Positions 46,889-57,300 of a stretch of DNA of 64,000 nt are shown here, one piece after another. Location: positions 310,001 through 374,000 of the forward strand of contig NZ_QMHQ01000004.1 of NCBI RefSeq assembly GCF_003313325.1, in the 5' to 3' direction. A model generated the notes under the pieces. It was given only the letters and a program-made list of their open reading frames with translations, did not search any database and was not told the origin of the DNA. The stretch is from Pedobacter namyangjuensis. Its GTDB lineage: Bacteria > Bacteroidota > Bacteroidia > Sphingobacteriales > Sphingobacteriaceae. Numbering within the stretch: position 1 is the stretch's first letter; each line of letters starts with the position of its first letter. The position numbers and the translations under genes were made by a program.

Positions 46889-47329
46889 CTATTTATATTC
46901 TTCTAATATTGGCGCATTTATTTTCTCCCTAAAAATAAAAAGCGTCGGGAAACTCGGTCTTAACTCGTTCATTAGGTTTTGAGCTTCAATGCGTGTCCTA
47001 AAATCGCCTACGCGTAAATAATAGTTTGGTTCCTTATAGGTGATATAAGTTCTTAACCTAGGGTAGGCAGTTTTAAATCGGTTTTGCTCGCTAAAGGCTT
47101 CCCGCCTATCTGCACCATAAAAAACCTGCACCCGGTAACCCATACTAGAAACGATAACGTTGCTAGCCGGATTTGTAGTGGTAGCTTTTTGTTTATTCAG
47201 TTCTATTCTCCTAGCAATTAAACTATCTATCAACGGATCTTTGATTTCGGTAACCTCGCCCTTGCTTTGCGCAAAACTTTGTTGTACACATAACATTACA
47301 AAAACCAGTAGATATTTTTTCATCATCAT
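46889..47329 (-). CDS. SPOR domain-containing protein
   Basis: 146-residue exported protein with a signal peptide (about 1-20, ending SFAQS) and a C-terminal SPOR domain (about 64-140; GYRVQVFYGADRREAFSEQN and PNYYLRVGDFRTRIEAQNLM). SPOR domains bind denuded peptidoglycan glycans, often at the division site. The position downstream of secA is 100 bases away and has a terminator between, so it is transcribed on its own. Confidence 0.9.
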   Translation of the reverse strand: MMMKKYLLVFVMLCVQQSFAQSKGEVTEIKDPLIDSLIARRIELNKQKATTTNPASNVIVSSMGYRVQVFYGADRREAFSEQNRFKTAYPRLRTYITYKEPNYYLRVGDFRTRIEAQNLMNELRPSFPTLFIFREKINAPILEEYK

Positions 47330-47373
47330 TATTTAACAGCTAAGCACAACATTTGTTGAGTATAAAGACACTC

Positions 47374-47410
47374 CAAAAAAAATGCCGAACTTTTTACAAA
47401 ATTCGGCATT
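47374..47410 (-). terminator. Intrinsic terminator of secA
   Basis: Perfect nine-pair stem AATGCCGAA/TTCGGCATT (47381-47389 with 47402-47410) followed on the minus strand by eight T. It begins 19 bases past the secA stop. Confidence 0.92.
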
Positions 47411-47428
47411 CTTATCTGGTATTACAAA

Positions 47429-50400
47429 TTATGCATTTGCACCGTGGCAGTTTTTAAACTTTTTACCACTTCCACAAGGGCAAGGTTCATTTCTACCAAC
47501 AGTTGCTTCTTTACGAATTGGCTGTTGTGCAACTTGTTCTCTTGTATCGCCAAACTCTGCACCTGGCTCTTCACTACCAAATTCTTGTTTAGTAGTTTGT
47601 AACTTTGGCTGAGGTTTTGGTGCCTGTGCTTCTCTAATATTTTCTGGTTCTGCTTGTACTGGAATACCACCTTTATACAAGAAACTAACCACTTCTTTAT
47701 TTACCACATTTAACATACCTTTAAACAAGTTAAACGCTTCCATCTTATAAATGATTAATGGATCTTTTTGCTCGTAAACTGCATTCTGAACAGACTGTTT
47801 TAACTCATCCATTTCACGTAAATGCTCTTTCCAGCTATCATCTATCAAAGCAAGAATAATCGTTTTTTCGAATGCTTTAGTAACTTCTCTACCTTTATTC
47901 TCTATTGCTTTTTTAAGGTTTACAGGAACTTGAATATGGCGAATACCATCGGTAAACGGCACTACAACCTGTTCAATTTGCTCTCCTCGTTCTGCATAAA
48001 CTTGCGATAAAACAGCCATGGACTGGTTAATTATTGCATCTGATTTACGAGCGTAGAACGTGGTAACTTCCTCAAACAAAATATCAGTTAATGAATTGAT
48101 ATTTTTGCTGTTGAATTCTTGCTCGGTAATAGCGGTATCAACAGAGAAATTTTTAATTACCTCTAATTTAAAACCTTCGTAATTTGATGAATCTTTATAT
48201 TCGGTAACCACATCTTCGGCCACGTCAAATACCATATTATTCATATCTACATCTAAACGATCGCCAAATAAAGCATTTCTACGTTTAGCATAAATTACGG
48301 TACGTTGGCTGTTCATTACATCATCATACTCTAATAAACGCTTACGCACACCAAAGTTGTTCTCTTCTACTTTTTTCTGTGCACGCTCTATAGAATTGGT
48401 AATCATAGAATGCTGAATTACTTCGCCTTCTTCGATACCCATTTTAACCATGATGTTTGAGATACGCTCTGAACCGAACAAACGCATTAAATTATCTTCA
48501 AGCGATACGAAGAATTGTGAAGTTCCTGGATCTCCCTGACGACCAGCACGACCACGTAACTGCCTGTCTACACGACGAGACTCGTGACGCTCGGTACCTA
48601 CAATTGCCAAACCTCCAGCTTCTTTTACGCCAGCTCCTAATTTAATATCGGTACCACGACCAGCCATGTTGGTTGCAATAGTAACCTGACCCGCTTGACC
48701 AGCTTCGGCAACAATATCTGCCTCTTTTTGGTGCATTTTAGCATTTAACACATTGTGCTTAATACCGCGAAGTTTAAGCATACGACTTAACAACTCAGAA
48801 ATTTCAACTGAAGTTGTACCCACCAATACAGGGCGACCTGCTTGTGTTAAAGTAACAATTTCTTCTGCTACGGCATTGTATTTTTCGCGAATAGTGCGGT
48901 AAACGTAATCTTGATGATCTTTACGAGCCATCACACGATTAGTCGGAATTTCTACCACATCTAATTTATAGATAGACCAAAATTCGCCCGCTTCGGTAGT
49001 AGCTGTACCGGTCATACCGCAAAGTTTGTGGTACATACGGAAGAAATTTTGCAAAGTAACCGTTGCATAAGTTTGTGATGCATCTTCTACTTTAACATTT
49101 TCCTTAGCCTCTATCGCTTGGTGCAAACCATCAGAGTAACGACGGCCATCCATAATACGACCAGTTTGCTCATCAACGATTTTAATTTTTCCTTCGTCCA
49201 CGATGTACTCAACGTCGTTTTCGAATAATGTATAAGCTTTTAATAATTGGTTAACAGAGTGAATACGTTCTGCTTTTACAGAATAATCACGCATTAAACT
49301 ATCTTTATTAGCGATTTTTTCTTCGCTACTTAGACTAGATTTTTCAATTTCAGCAATTTCGGTACCTACATCGGGTAAAACGAAGAAACTTGCATCTTCT
49401 CCAGATTGGGTAATCAATTCGATACCTTTTTCTGTTAACTCTACCTGGTTATTTTTTTCGTCGATATAAAAGAACAATTCTGCATCTACCTTAGGCATAT
49501 TTTTAGATTGTTCTGCCATGTAGTGATTCTCGGTTTTAAGCAAGGTCTGTCTAACACTTCCTTCACTTAAAAACTTAATCAACGCTTTACTTTTTGGCAA
49601 ACCACGGTGCGCTCTCAATAAAGCTAATCCACCTTCGCCCTCTTCAGTTCCAGTATTACCAGCATTAATTAACTTTTTAGCTTCATTTAAAGCTTGCGCA
49701 ACGTAGGTTTTTTGTGCATTAACCAAACGCTCGATACGCGGTTTAAGCTCATGAAACTCGTGCTGATCTCCAAATGGAACTGGACCAGAAATAATTAATG
49801 GTGTACGAGCATCATCAATTAAAACCGAATCGACCTCATCTACCATTGCAAAATGCAATTTACGTTGTACTAACTGATCTGGCGTTTGCGACATATTGTC
49901 ACGCAAATAATCAAAACCAAACTCATTATTAGTACCATAAGTAATGTCTGCTAAATAAGCATTTCTACGTTCTTGAGAATTAGGCTCGTGTTTATCGATA
50001 CAATCAACACGTAAGCCGTGGAACTCGAATAAAGGACCATTCCACTCGCTATCTCGACGAGCTAAGTAATCATTCACTGTTACAATGTGTACACCTTGAC
50101 CAGCAAGTGCATTAAGATAAGCAGGCAATGTACTTACTAAGGTTTTACCCTCACCAGTAGCCATTTCGGCAATTTTACCGCTATTTAACACCATACCACC
50201 TATCAATTGCACATCGTAGTGCACCATGTTCCAAGAAACCTCTGTACCAGAAGCTGTCCATTTGTTAGCCCAAAGCGCTTTATCGCCAACAATTTTTACG
50301 TTTGATTTGCGAGCAGCGTAGTCTCTATCGTAATCAGTAGCCGTAACTTCCAATTGTTCGTTTTCGCTCAGACGGCGAGATGTTTCTTTAATAGTTGCAA

Positions 50401-50731
50401 AGGCTGCAGGCATAATTTGCAAAAGAACTTTTTCCAACTCTACATCACGTTCTTTTCCTAAAGCATCAACTTCATCATATAAAGCTGTTTTTTCTTGCAA
50501 AGACAATTCTGAATTTTCAGCGTCTTTTTTTAAGCCGGCAACTTTGCTATCTATTTCGGCCAGTGCATCTGCAATGGTTTGTTTAAATTCTACTGTTTTA
50601 TTACGAATTTCATCGTTGCTTAACGACGAAAGTTTTGCGTATTCTTCATTAATTTGAGCTACTAAAGGCTGTAATGCTTTAATATCTCTTTCTGATTTGC
50701 TTCCAAATATCTTGGCTAAAAATCCTAACAT
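47429..50731 (-). CDS. secA: Preprotein translocase ATPase SecA
   Basis: Motor of the Sec pathway (1100 residues, against about 900 in E. coli), pushing unfolded proteins through SecYEG. Walker A is MATGEGKTLVSTLPA, Walker B is FAMVDEVDSVLIDDA, and motifs in NBD2 include TIATNMAGRGTDIKLG and RQLRGRAGRQGDPG. The extra length is mostly an insertion of about 100-150 residues between NBD1 and the cross-linking domain (about 340-480), typical of Bacteroidota. The C-terminus carries the SecB/zinc-binding motif CPCGSGKKFKNCHG. Confidence 0.97.
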   Translation of the reverse strand: MLGFLAKIFGSKSERDIKALQPLVAQINEEYAKLSSLSNDEIRNKTVEFKQTIADALAEIDSKVAGLKKDAENSELSLQEKTALYDEVDALGKERDVELEKVLLQIMPAAFATIKETSRRLSENEQLEVTATDYDRDYAARKSNVKIVGDKALWANKWTASGTEVSWNMVHYDVQLIGGMVLNSGKIAEMATGEGKTLVSTLPAYLNALAGQGVHIVTVNDYLARRDSEWNGPLFEFHGLRVDCIDKHEPNSQERRNAYLADITYGTNNEFGFDYLRDNMSQTPDQLVQRKLHFAMVDEVDSVLIDDARTPLIISGPVPFGDQHEFHELKPRIERLVNAQKTYVAQALNEAKKLINAGNTGTEEGEGGLALLRAHRGLPKSKALIKFLSEGSVRQTLLKTENHYMAEQSKNMPKVDAELFFYIDEKNNQVELTEKGIELITQSGEDASFFVLPDVGTEIAEIEKSSLSSEEKIANKDSLMRDYSVKAERIHSVNQLLKAYTLFENDVEYIVDEGKIKIVDEQTGRIMDGRRYSDGLHQAIEAKENVKVEDASQTYATVTLQNFFRMYHKLCGMTGTATTEAGEFWSIYKLDVVEIPTNRVMARKDHQDYVYRTIREKYNAVAEEIVTLTQAGRPVLVGTTSVEISELLSRMLKLRGIKHNVLNAKMHQKEADIVAEAGQAGQVTIATNMAGRGTDIKLGAGVKEAGGLAIVGTERHESRRVDRQLRGRAGRQGDPGTSQFFVSLEDNLMRLFGSERISNIMVKMGIEEGEVIQHSMITNSIERAQKKVEENNFGVRKRLLEYDDVMNSQRTVIYAKRRNALFGDRLDVDMNNMVFDVAEDVVTEYKDSSNYEGFKLEVIKNFSVDTAITEQEFNSKNINSLTDILFEEVTTFYARKSDAIINQSMAVLSQVYAERGEQIEQVVVPFTDGIRHIQVPVNLKKAIENKGREVTKAFEKTIILALIDDSWKEHLREMDELKQSVQNAVYEQKDPLIIYKMEAFNLFKGMLNVVNKEVVSFLYKGGIPVQAEPENIREAQAPKPQPKLQTTKQEFGSEEPGAEFGDTREQVAQQPIRKEATVGRNEPCPCGSGKKFKNCHGANA

Positions 50732-50949
50732 GTTTTGTTATTGTTAATTGTTAAATGGTTGTATCTATAAAATTATTGAGCCCTATTAATATAAAGGCTA
50801 TCACTCTACACTTGTTCCAACTTTGTAAATCGTAATTCGAGTTACAACAACCAAGCCACGGCTTATTGCTAAGTCAACTTGACAGTTAGATGTGTAAGCT
50901 TATGCTTTCTACCCAAAAGAATGTGGGTTTATATAAGAAAATATGATGC

Positions 50950-51255
50950 TTAGGGGCTATTGTTTTTTGCATTGCGCCTGGTGTTTAAATGCGCCACAAA
51001 GTGATTAGAAACTTTGTAAGTTGGCTCCTTTAAAGCAGGCAAAGTGCCAATTAGGGTAAGTTCGTTATACGACAGAAAAAACGGACTCGTGTGATCGTCT
51101 GTTTGAGCTGCACTTATATAAATATTCTCGTTAGTTACTTGTTGCCTGTTGCAATAACGCTCTGTTAACAAGCGTAAGCCATCTACTCTTTGCTCTGCTT
51201 TTGCGAGATGAGTAAGGCTAAAAAATACAAGCGATATAGTAACAATGTGCTTCAT
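50950..51255 (-). CDS. Small secreted protein of unknown function
   Basis: From the ATG at 51255 the protein has 101 residues, starting MKHIVTISLVFFSLTHLAKA, a clean signal peptide cleaved before EQRVDG. The longer frame (to 51288) adds 11 residues before the signal and is less likely. The mature part is polar with one Cys and shows no recognisable domain. It lies alone between secA and purD. The signal peptide is the main support that it is real. Confidence 0.6.
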   Translation of the reverse strand: MKHIVTISLVFFSLTHLAKAEQRVDGLRLLTERYCNRQQVTNENIYISAAQTDDHTSPFFLSYNELTLIGTLPALKEPTYKVSNHFVAHLNTRRNAKNNSP

Positions 51256-51418
51256 TACGGGCGCAAATCTAATTTTATTCTTCCACATACCGAAATTTGA
51301 TTGCCTTATGCTAATCGAATTGCGTATTTAGCATGTTTAATATCAAAATCTGAACACTGTAACTGGTTTTAAAACCTATGTTTTTTACATTTCCTCGTGG
51401 CTTATAAGTATAAAGCAA

Positions 51419-51426
51419 TATCTTTG
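51419..51426 (+). promoter_or_regulatory. -7 promoter element of purD
   Basis: TATCTTTG, a perfect TAnnTTTG match, 23 bases upstream of the purD ATG. No TTG lies at the ideal -33 distance, so only the -7 part is supported. Confidence 0.4.
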
Positions 51427-51449
51427 CTGGCAAAGAAAACCCATTATTG

Positions 51450-52721
51450 ATGAATATTTTACTACTTGGTTCTGGCGGAAGAGAATGTGCTTTTGCATGG
51501 AAAATCAGCCAATCGCCACTTTGCTCAAATTTGTTTATTGCCCCAGGAAATGCTGGTACTGGCGCTTACGGTAAAAATATAAACTTAAACCCTAACGATT
51601 TTGAAGCCGTAAAAGCTTTTGCTTTAAAGGAAGGCATTGAAATGTTGGTGGTTGGGCCAGAAGAACCTTTAGTAAATGGTATTCACGATTTTTTTGCTAA
51701 CGATGAGGCTTTAGCCCACATTCCCGTTATAGGGCCCAAAAAGGAAGGTGCAATTTTAGAAGGAAGTAAAGATTTTTCTAAGCAGTTTATGGAACGCCAT
51801 AACATCCCTACGGCAAAGTCTAAGTCTTTTACTAACGAAAACCTACAAGATGGTTTAGCTTATTTAGCGAACCACGCTACGCCAATTGTTTTAAAGGCAG
51901 ATGGCTTAGCGGCCGGAAAAGGCGTTTTGATTTTAGATAATGTAGCAGAAGCGCAGGAAGAATTAAAACTAATGTTAGGTGGAAAATTCGGCAATGCCGG
52001 AAGTACCGTTGTGGTTGAAGAATTTTTAAGCGGGATTGAACTTTCTGTTTTCGTTTTAACGGACGGCGAAAACTACGTGATTCTGCCAGAGGCGAAGGAC
52101 TACAAAAGGATTGGTCAGGGCGATACAGGTTTAAATACTGGCGGAATGGGTTCTGTTTCTCCAGTTCCATTTGCCAATGAAGCTTTTTTAGCAGAAATTA
52201 AAGAAACTATTATAGAGCCAACTGTAAAAGGATTAGCAAAAGACAATATAGATTATACGGGTTTTATCTTTTTTGGCTTGATTAAAGTTGGCGAAAAACC
52301 TTACGTAATAGAATACAACTGTCGTATGGGCGATCCGGAAACGGAAAGTGTAATACCGAGAATAGAAAGTGATTTAGTTGAACTTTTTAAAGCTGCAGCC
52401 GAAAAAAATCTTGGCAATTATAAATTAAAAATTAGCCCTAAAAACGCTGCTACTGTAATGCTTGTTGCCGGTGGTTATCCAGGCGACTACGATAAAGGGA
52501 AAGCTATTTCTGGCATCGAAAACATACGTCATTCTTATGCTTTCCATGCTGGCACAACTTTAGAGGGCGGTGTGGTAAAAACAAATGGTGGTAGAGTTTT
52601 GGCTGTTACTAGTTTACAAGACACACAATTTAATGCTTTGCAATGTGCAACAGCAGATGCTGGTCGCATCTATTTCGACGGAAAATATTTTAGAGAAGAT
52701 ATAGGTTTTGATTTAATTTAA
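51450..52721 (+). CDS. purD: Phosphoribosylamine-glycine ligase
   Basis: Second step of purine synthesis, joining phosphoribosylamine and glycine with ATP. Signatures are LLLGSGGRECAFAWK, the early VVGPEEPLVNGI, the ATP-grasp region VLKADGLAAGKGVLI, and EYNCRMGDPETE. The frame has a TTG at 51447, but the ATG at 51450 is the clear start (423 residues). The -7 element TATCTTTG lies 23 bases upstream. No other pur gene is nearby. Confidence 0.96.
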   Translation: MNILLLGSGGRECAFAWKISQSPLCSNLFIAPGNAGTGAYGKNINLNPNDFEAVKAFALKEGIEMLVVGPEEPLVNGIHDFFANDEALAHIPVIGPKKEGAILEGSKDFSKQFMERHNIPTAKSKSFTNENLQDGLAYLANHATPIVLKADGLAAGKGVLILDNVAEAQEELKLMLGGKFGNAGSTVVVEEFLSGIELSVFVLTDGENYVILPEAKDYKRIGQGDTGLNTGGMGSVSPVPFANEAFLAEIKETIIEPTVKGLAKDNIDYTGFIFFGLIKVGEKPYVIEYNCRMGDPETESVIPRIESDLVELFKAAAEKNLGNYKLKISPKNAATVMLVAGGYPGDYDKGKAISGIENIRHSYAFHAGTTLEGGVVKTNGGRVLAVTSLQDTQFNALQCATADAGRIYFDGKYFREDIGFDLI

Positions 52722-52793
52722 AATAAGATCCCACACTTTGTGGAAATACCAAAGTTCTATTTTGCAAATTATAAATACATATTGATTATGTGT

Positions 52794-54023
52794 TTATAAT
52801 TTGTTTTTTGATTCTTTTTCTATCTCTTTATCAATATAGTTTTCCAAAACAAAACTAGTAATACCTAAAATACCTGCATCAATACCAAGTTCTGAGGTAA
52901 CTATTGTATTTTTTTCCCTTATTTGCGACATGCAGTAGGTATTTATAGCTTGTTGCATAGGAATTGTGATGTATTGTTTTGCCTCAGCCATCTTGCCACC
53001 AAGAATAATCATTTCTGGATTGAACAACTGTATCAGTGATGCGATAGATTTGCCCATTTGCCCACCAACATCTGCCAAGATTTTTATCGCATACTGATCT
53101 CCAAGATTTGCAGCATCTATAACCACATGAGGTTCAATTTCATTTATTTCCTTATCGGACAATTTGTTTAGCAAAGAATATGCTCCGGATTGAATTCCAT
53201 CTTTTGCCTTCTGTGCCAATGCAATTCCAGAGGCTACCGTTTCTAAACAGCCACGCTTACCGCAATAACACAAAATGCCATCGTCAACAAACGGTATATG
53301 ACCTAGCTCTCCAGAAAAACCAGAGGTTCCAGTTCTCAATTGGCCATCCATAATTATACCTAATCCAATACCCCAATCCATTAAAAGAACTAAAACATCA
53401 TTTTTATCCTTAGCTAATCCAAATTTTTTCTCAGCAACAGTATAACTTTTAACATCGTTTTGTATATAAACTGGTTTTTTAAACGTATCCTCAAGAGCCT
53501 GTTGCAAGGAGCGCAGTTGATCTGTATGAATAATAAATGTATGATTATTACCCTGTTTAGCATCGACCAAACCAGGCATACTTATGCCAATTCCGGTAAG
53601 TTTGTCTATATCAAATTTTGCTTCACTAATTAATAACGACACCATTTTATGGAGTGCTGAGATTGGATCAGTTTCGTTAGAAATATTGAAATCGTAAGTT
53701 TTAGCAGATACCACATAATTATAACAGTTATCAAGTATTGCAATTTTTGTTTGGTATCGCTCCATTACAATACTCAAAACAAAGAAACTATTTTGCAAAA
53801 TATTGTACAAATCCGGCCTTCTCCCTCCTACTGAGTTACCATGGCCTTCCTTGTGCAAAATTTTATCATCGATTAGGCTTGAAACTAAAGCTACGCAGGT
53901 TGGTGCGCTAATATTTACCAATGCGCATAAGTCAAATATGCTTTTGCTTCCGCTCAATAGCGCCTTAATTATTTTCAGTTTTACTAACTTTTTCTTAGCC
54001 AAGGGATATATTTTAATTTTCAC
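52794..54023 (-). CDS. ROK-family transcriptional regulator (NagC/XylR-like)
   Basis: 409-residue repressor-type ROK protein. The N-terminal winged helix-turn-helix is at about 14-75 (KALLSGSKSIFDLCALVNIS). The ROK domain follows with the zinc motif CYCGKRGCLETVASG and LLMDWGIGLGIIMDGQLRTG. It probably senses a sugar or amino sugar and represses the divergent SusC/SusD genes. The perfect inverted repeat at 54063-54089 lies 40 bases upstream of its start, the best candidate operator. Confidence 0.93.
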   Translation of the reverse strand: MKIKIYPLAKKKLVKLKIIKALLSGSKSIFDLCALVNISAPTCVALVSSLIDDKILHKEGHGNSVGGRRPDLYNILQNSFFVLSIVMERYQTKIAILDNCYNYVVSAKTYDFNISNETDPISALHKMVSLLISEAKFDIDKLTGIGISMPGLVDAKQGNNHTFIIHTDQLRSLQQALEDTFKKPVYIQNDVKSYTVAEKKFGLAKDKNDVLVLLMDWGIGLGIIMDGQLRTGTSGFSGELGHIPFVDDGILCYCGKRGCLETVASGIALAQKAKDGIQSGAYSLLNKLSDKEINEIEPHVVIDAANLGDQYAIKILADVGGQMGKSIASLIQLFNPEMIILGGKMAEAKQYITIPMQQAINTYCMSQIREKNTIVTSELGIDAGILGITSFVLENYIDKEIEKESKNKL

Positions 54024-54062
54024 ATAGTTACAAAAATTACAATAGAAATCAATGAGATTTCC

Positions 54063-54089
54063 AACTTAAATAAAAATTTTATTTAAGTT
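54063..54089. promoter_or_regulatory. Perfect 13+1+13 inverted repeat, candidate ROK operator
   Basis: Arms AACTTAAATAAAA and TTTTATTTAAGTT around a single A. The symmetry is exact over 27 bases. It lies 40 bases upstream of the ROK gene and about 60-80 bases upstream of the predicted susC transcription start. ROK repressors of the NagC/Mlc group bind AT-rich palindromes with AAATAA/TTATTT-type arms, which these contain. Binding is inferred. Confidence 0.6.
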
Positions 54090-54111
54090 TTAATAAATAA
54101 ATAAAATTTAC

Positions 54112-54141
54112 TTGTTTTTTTAATACAATATGATAAATTTG
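54112..54141 (+). promoter_or_regulatory. Promoter of the susC/susD genes
   Basis: TTG (54112-54114), a 19-base spacer and TAAATTTG (54134-54141) match the Bacteroidota consensus exactly, including spacing. Transcription should begin near 54148 and give a leader of about 190 bases. Confidence 0.75.
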
Positions 54142-54170
54142 ATTTTAATTAACCAATTTTTATGAACAAG

Positions 54171-54184
54171 ATGTTACGTAACAT
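54171..54184. promoter_or_regulatory. Perfect CG-centred palindrome, candidate second operator
   Basis: ATGTTACGTAACAT is self-complementary over 14 bases. It lies about 23-36 bases after the predicted susC start site, where a bound repressor would block elongation. A CG centre is typical of LacI-family operators, so a second regulator from outside the window is possible. Confidence 0.5.
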
Positions 54185-54337
54185 TTAAATCATTTAATGC
54201 ATTGAAAACTTGAAAAAGAGAAAGGAAAAAATGGGATAACAAAATTTACTACTATTTATCGGATCAATTTGGCATTTAATTCAATGGCATAAAATGTATC
54301 CAACACAATTCAATCAACCAAAATAAACCATTCATTT

Positions 54338-57300
54338 ATGAAATTACTTAAACCCAAACCAAAAGACATAAATCGCATGAGGAGAAAATCAGATCATGCA
54401 AAAAATCAAATAGCATTCGCTATTTTATCATTTTTTTGTTTTAGCTTTTTTAACGTTTCATTTACAAAAGCCGCCGACAGTTATACTTACCATGTAAACT
54501 CAGTCATTAAAAGAGACATTACCATAAAAGGGACGGTGAAAGATGAGCTAGGCTCACCAATTCCCGGGGTTTCGATAAAGGAAAAAGGAACATCCAACAC
54601 GGCAATTACAAATGACCAAGGAGAATTTACGATTAAGGCTACATCAGAACAAAGTATTCTAGTAATTTCTTATCTCGGATTTTCTACTCAAGAAATTAAA
54701 GCCACAAACAATATCAATATTGTTCTTAAAGAAGATGCTGCAGGTTTAGATGAAGTTGTGGTGGTAGGTTTTGGCCAACAAAAAAAGGCTAGTGTTGTTG
54801 GGGCGATTTCTACAATTTCGGCTAAAGATTTAAAAGTGCCAACAAGTACACTTAGCAATGCTTTTGCCGGCCGTGTGGCAGGTATTATTGCCGTACAACG
54901 AGGTGGGGAGCCAGGTGCAGATGGTTCAAATTTCTACATCAGGGGTATTTCAACATTTGCAGGTCCGGCTAGTGCGTTGATATTTATTGATGGAATTGAA
55001 TCTACTACTGCAGACATGAATGCCCTACCATCAGAAGTAATTGATAACTTTTCTGTTCTTAAAGACGCATCTGCAACTGCACTTTATGGTGCACGTGGCG
55101 CTAATGGTGTACTGCTAATAACAACCAAACGAGGTGGAGATTTAAATAAAGCCATTATTAACGCAAGGATAGAAAATACATTTTCTACACCAACACAGTT
55201 AGTTAAAATGGCTAATGGCGTAGACTATATGAATGCGTTTAATTATGCTATTTTAAATCGTAACCCTACTGCTTCTCCTAGATTTTCTCAAGAAAAAATT
55301 AACGGCACAATGAATGGTCTTGATCCGATACTATATCCTAACGTAGATTGGCAAGATTATTTATTTAAAGAATATTCTGCAAACCAATATGCTAATCTAA
55401 ATGTAAAGGGCGGTAGCCAAAAAGCAGATTATTTTGTGAGTGCTAATTTTAACAACAATAATGGTATGTTAAAAAAAGACCCATTAAACAAATTTAACAG
55501 CAACATTAGAGAAAAACAATACAACCTTTTAGCTAATGTGGGTGTAAACCTTACGTCACAAACTAAAATTGTACTTAGATTAAATTCAAGGTTAGAAGAT
55601 TATGGTGGCACCAATACTTCAATACAAAATATTTACAACCAAATTTTTTATGCTCCACCTGCGCTTTTTGCACCTGTGTTGCCTAATCAAAATAACGAAG
55701 ACTACATCTTGTTTGGAAACCTAAACGGCGGTCCAATACCTAGTGGTTCGGGAAGTAATATTTACCGCAACCCCTATGCAACAATGGTAAGCGGCTACAA
55801 CAAAAGATTCTCATCTACAAATACTGCATCCATAGACGCCTCTCAAGATTTAAAATTCTTACTTCCTGGATTAACTTTAAAAGGTCTACTTTCTTTTAGA
55901 AACTACGCTAGAACAAACGTTTTAAGAAATTTCACACCTTATTACAACGAGGTATCTGGCTCAACAACCGATGCCCAAGGAAACACAAACTATATCTACA
56001 AAAGTGTTTCAAGAGGTAATTCAGCTTTAACTTCCACAACAAACAACGAAGGTAACAGGTTAATGAATGTTAATTTCGTTTTAGACTGGCTTAAATCATA
56101 CGGCAATCATGACGTATCTGCAATGGTTACCTATTTATCAAGAGAGCAAAGCAATAACACACCAGGAACCGACGCTAATGCTTTTAGAAATAGTTTACCA
56201 GTGCGTAACCAAGGTTTTGCTGGTCGCTTAACTTACGGCTATAAGTCAAAATACTTTTTTGAGGGTAATTTTGGATACAACGGCTCTGAAAACTTTGCTA
56301 AAGGTGATAGATTCGGATTTTTCCCTTCGTTGGCCGCAGGATACTTAATTTCAAATGAAGAATTTTGGCAGCCACTATCTAAAGTTGTAAGTTCTTTAAA
56401 AATACGTGGCTCGTGGGGTATTGTAGGCAACGCCGCTGTTTATAGTAGCGATGGTTCCGCTATTAAATTCCCTTATCTTGACAATGTCTCTCTGACTGGC
56501 CTAGCTTATACCTTTGGAGACACCTGGCAAACAACGGCTTCGGGCGCTCAAATTACTACGTTGGGAGCAACAGGTGCCATTTGGGAAAGAGGCGAAAAAA
56601 TGAACTTAGGTATAGATTTAAGTCTATTTAACAAATTAACGGTTAGTGCCGATGTTTACAAAGAAAATCGGGATGACATCTTTATGCAAAGAGAAGTTAT
56701 ACCGGCTGAAACCGGCATCATAACCATCAATCCTTATGCAAATTTAGGCAAGGTAAAAAACGAAGGCTTTGATGTTAACCTTAGTTATAACCAACAAGTA
56801 ACTAAAAACTTTTTTATTAATTTGAGAGGAACTATCACGTACGCAAAAAACACATTAATTGCTCGAGACGAACCTCAGTTAGCTTATCCTTACTTATCCA
56901 AAATAGGACATCCGCTTAACCACCAGTTTGGGTTAATTGCAGATGGTTTATATAAAGATGCTGCGGATGTTACTAATAGCGCAAAATCGGCTTACAGCAA
57001 TGTTATTCTGCCTGGAGATATCAAATACCGAGACTTAAACAATGACGGTATAATTAACGACAACGACAGAACAGTTATAGGAACACCTTATGTTCCACAA
57101 TTGATCTACGGATTTGGACTTACCTCAAAATATAAAAACTTCGACTTTGGATTCTTTTTTCAAGGATCTGGAAAAAGTAGCATTATGATGAGCAGTATTC
57201 ATCCCTTCAATTCAGATCAGTCGACGTTGTTTGATTTTATTGCCAAAGATTATTGGAGAGAAGATAATCCAAATGCAGCGTACCCAAGATTGATAAATAA

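Larger units (their letters stand above)
54024..54337. promoter_or_regulatory. Divergent control region of the ROK/SusCD locus
   Basis: 314 AT-rich bases without a gene. In order it contains the 13+1+13 inverted repeat (54063-54089), a canonical promoter toward susC (54112-54141), and a perfect 14-base palindrome (54171-54184) in the predicted leader. The last 150 bases before susC are otherwise featureless. Confidence 0.8.

Noticed and set aside
50732..50949. Possible small RNA or gene between secA and the small secreted protein
   Set aside because: No frame, terminator or stable fold stands out.
52722..52793. CCACA/TGTGG hairpin after purD as a terminator
   Set aside because: Five base pairs with no adjacent T tract; too weak to support.
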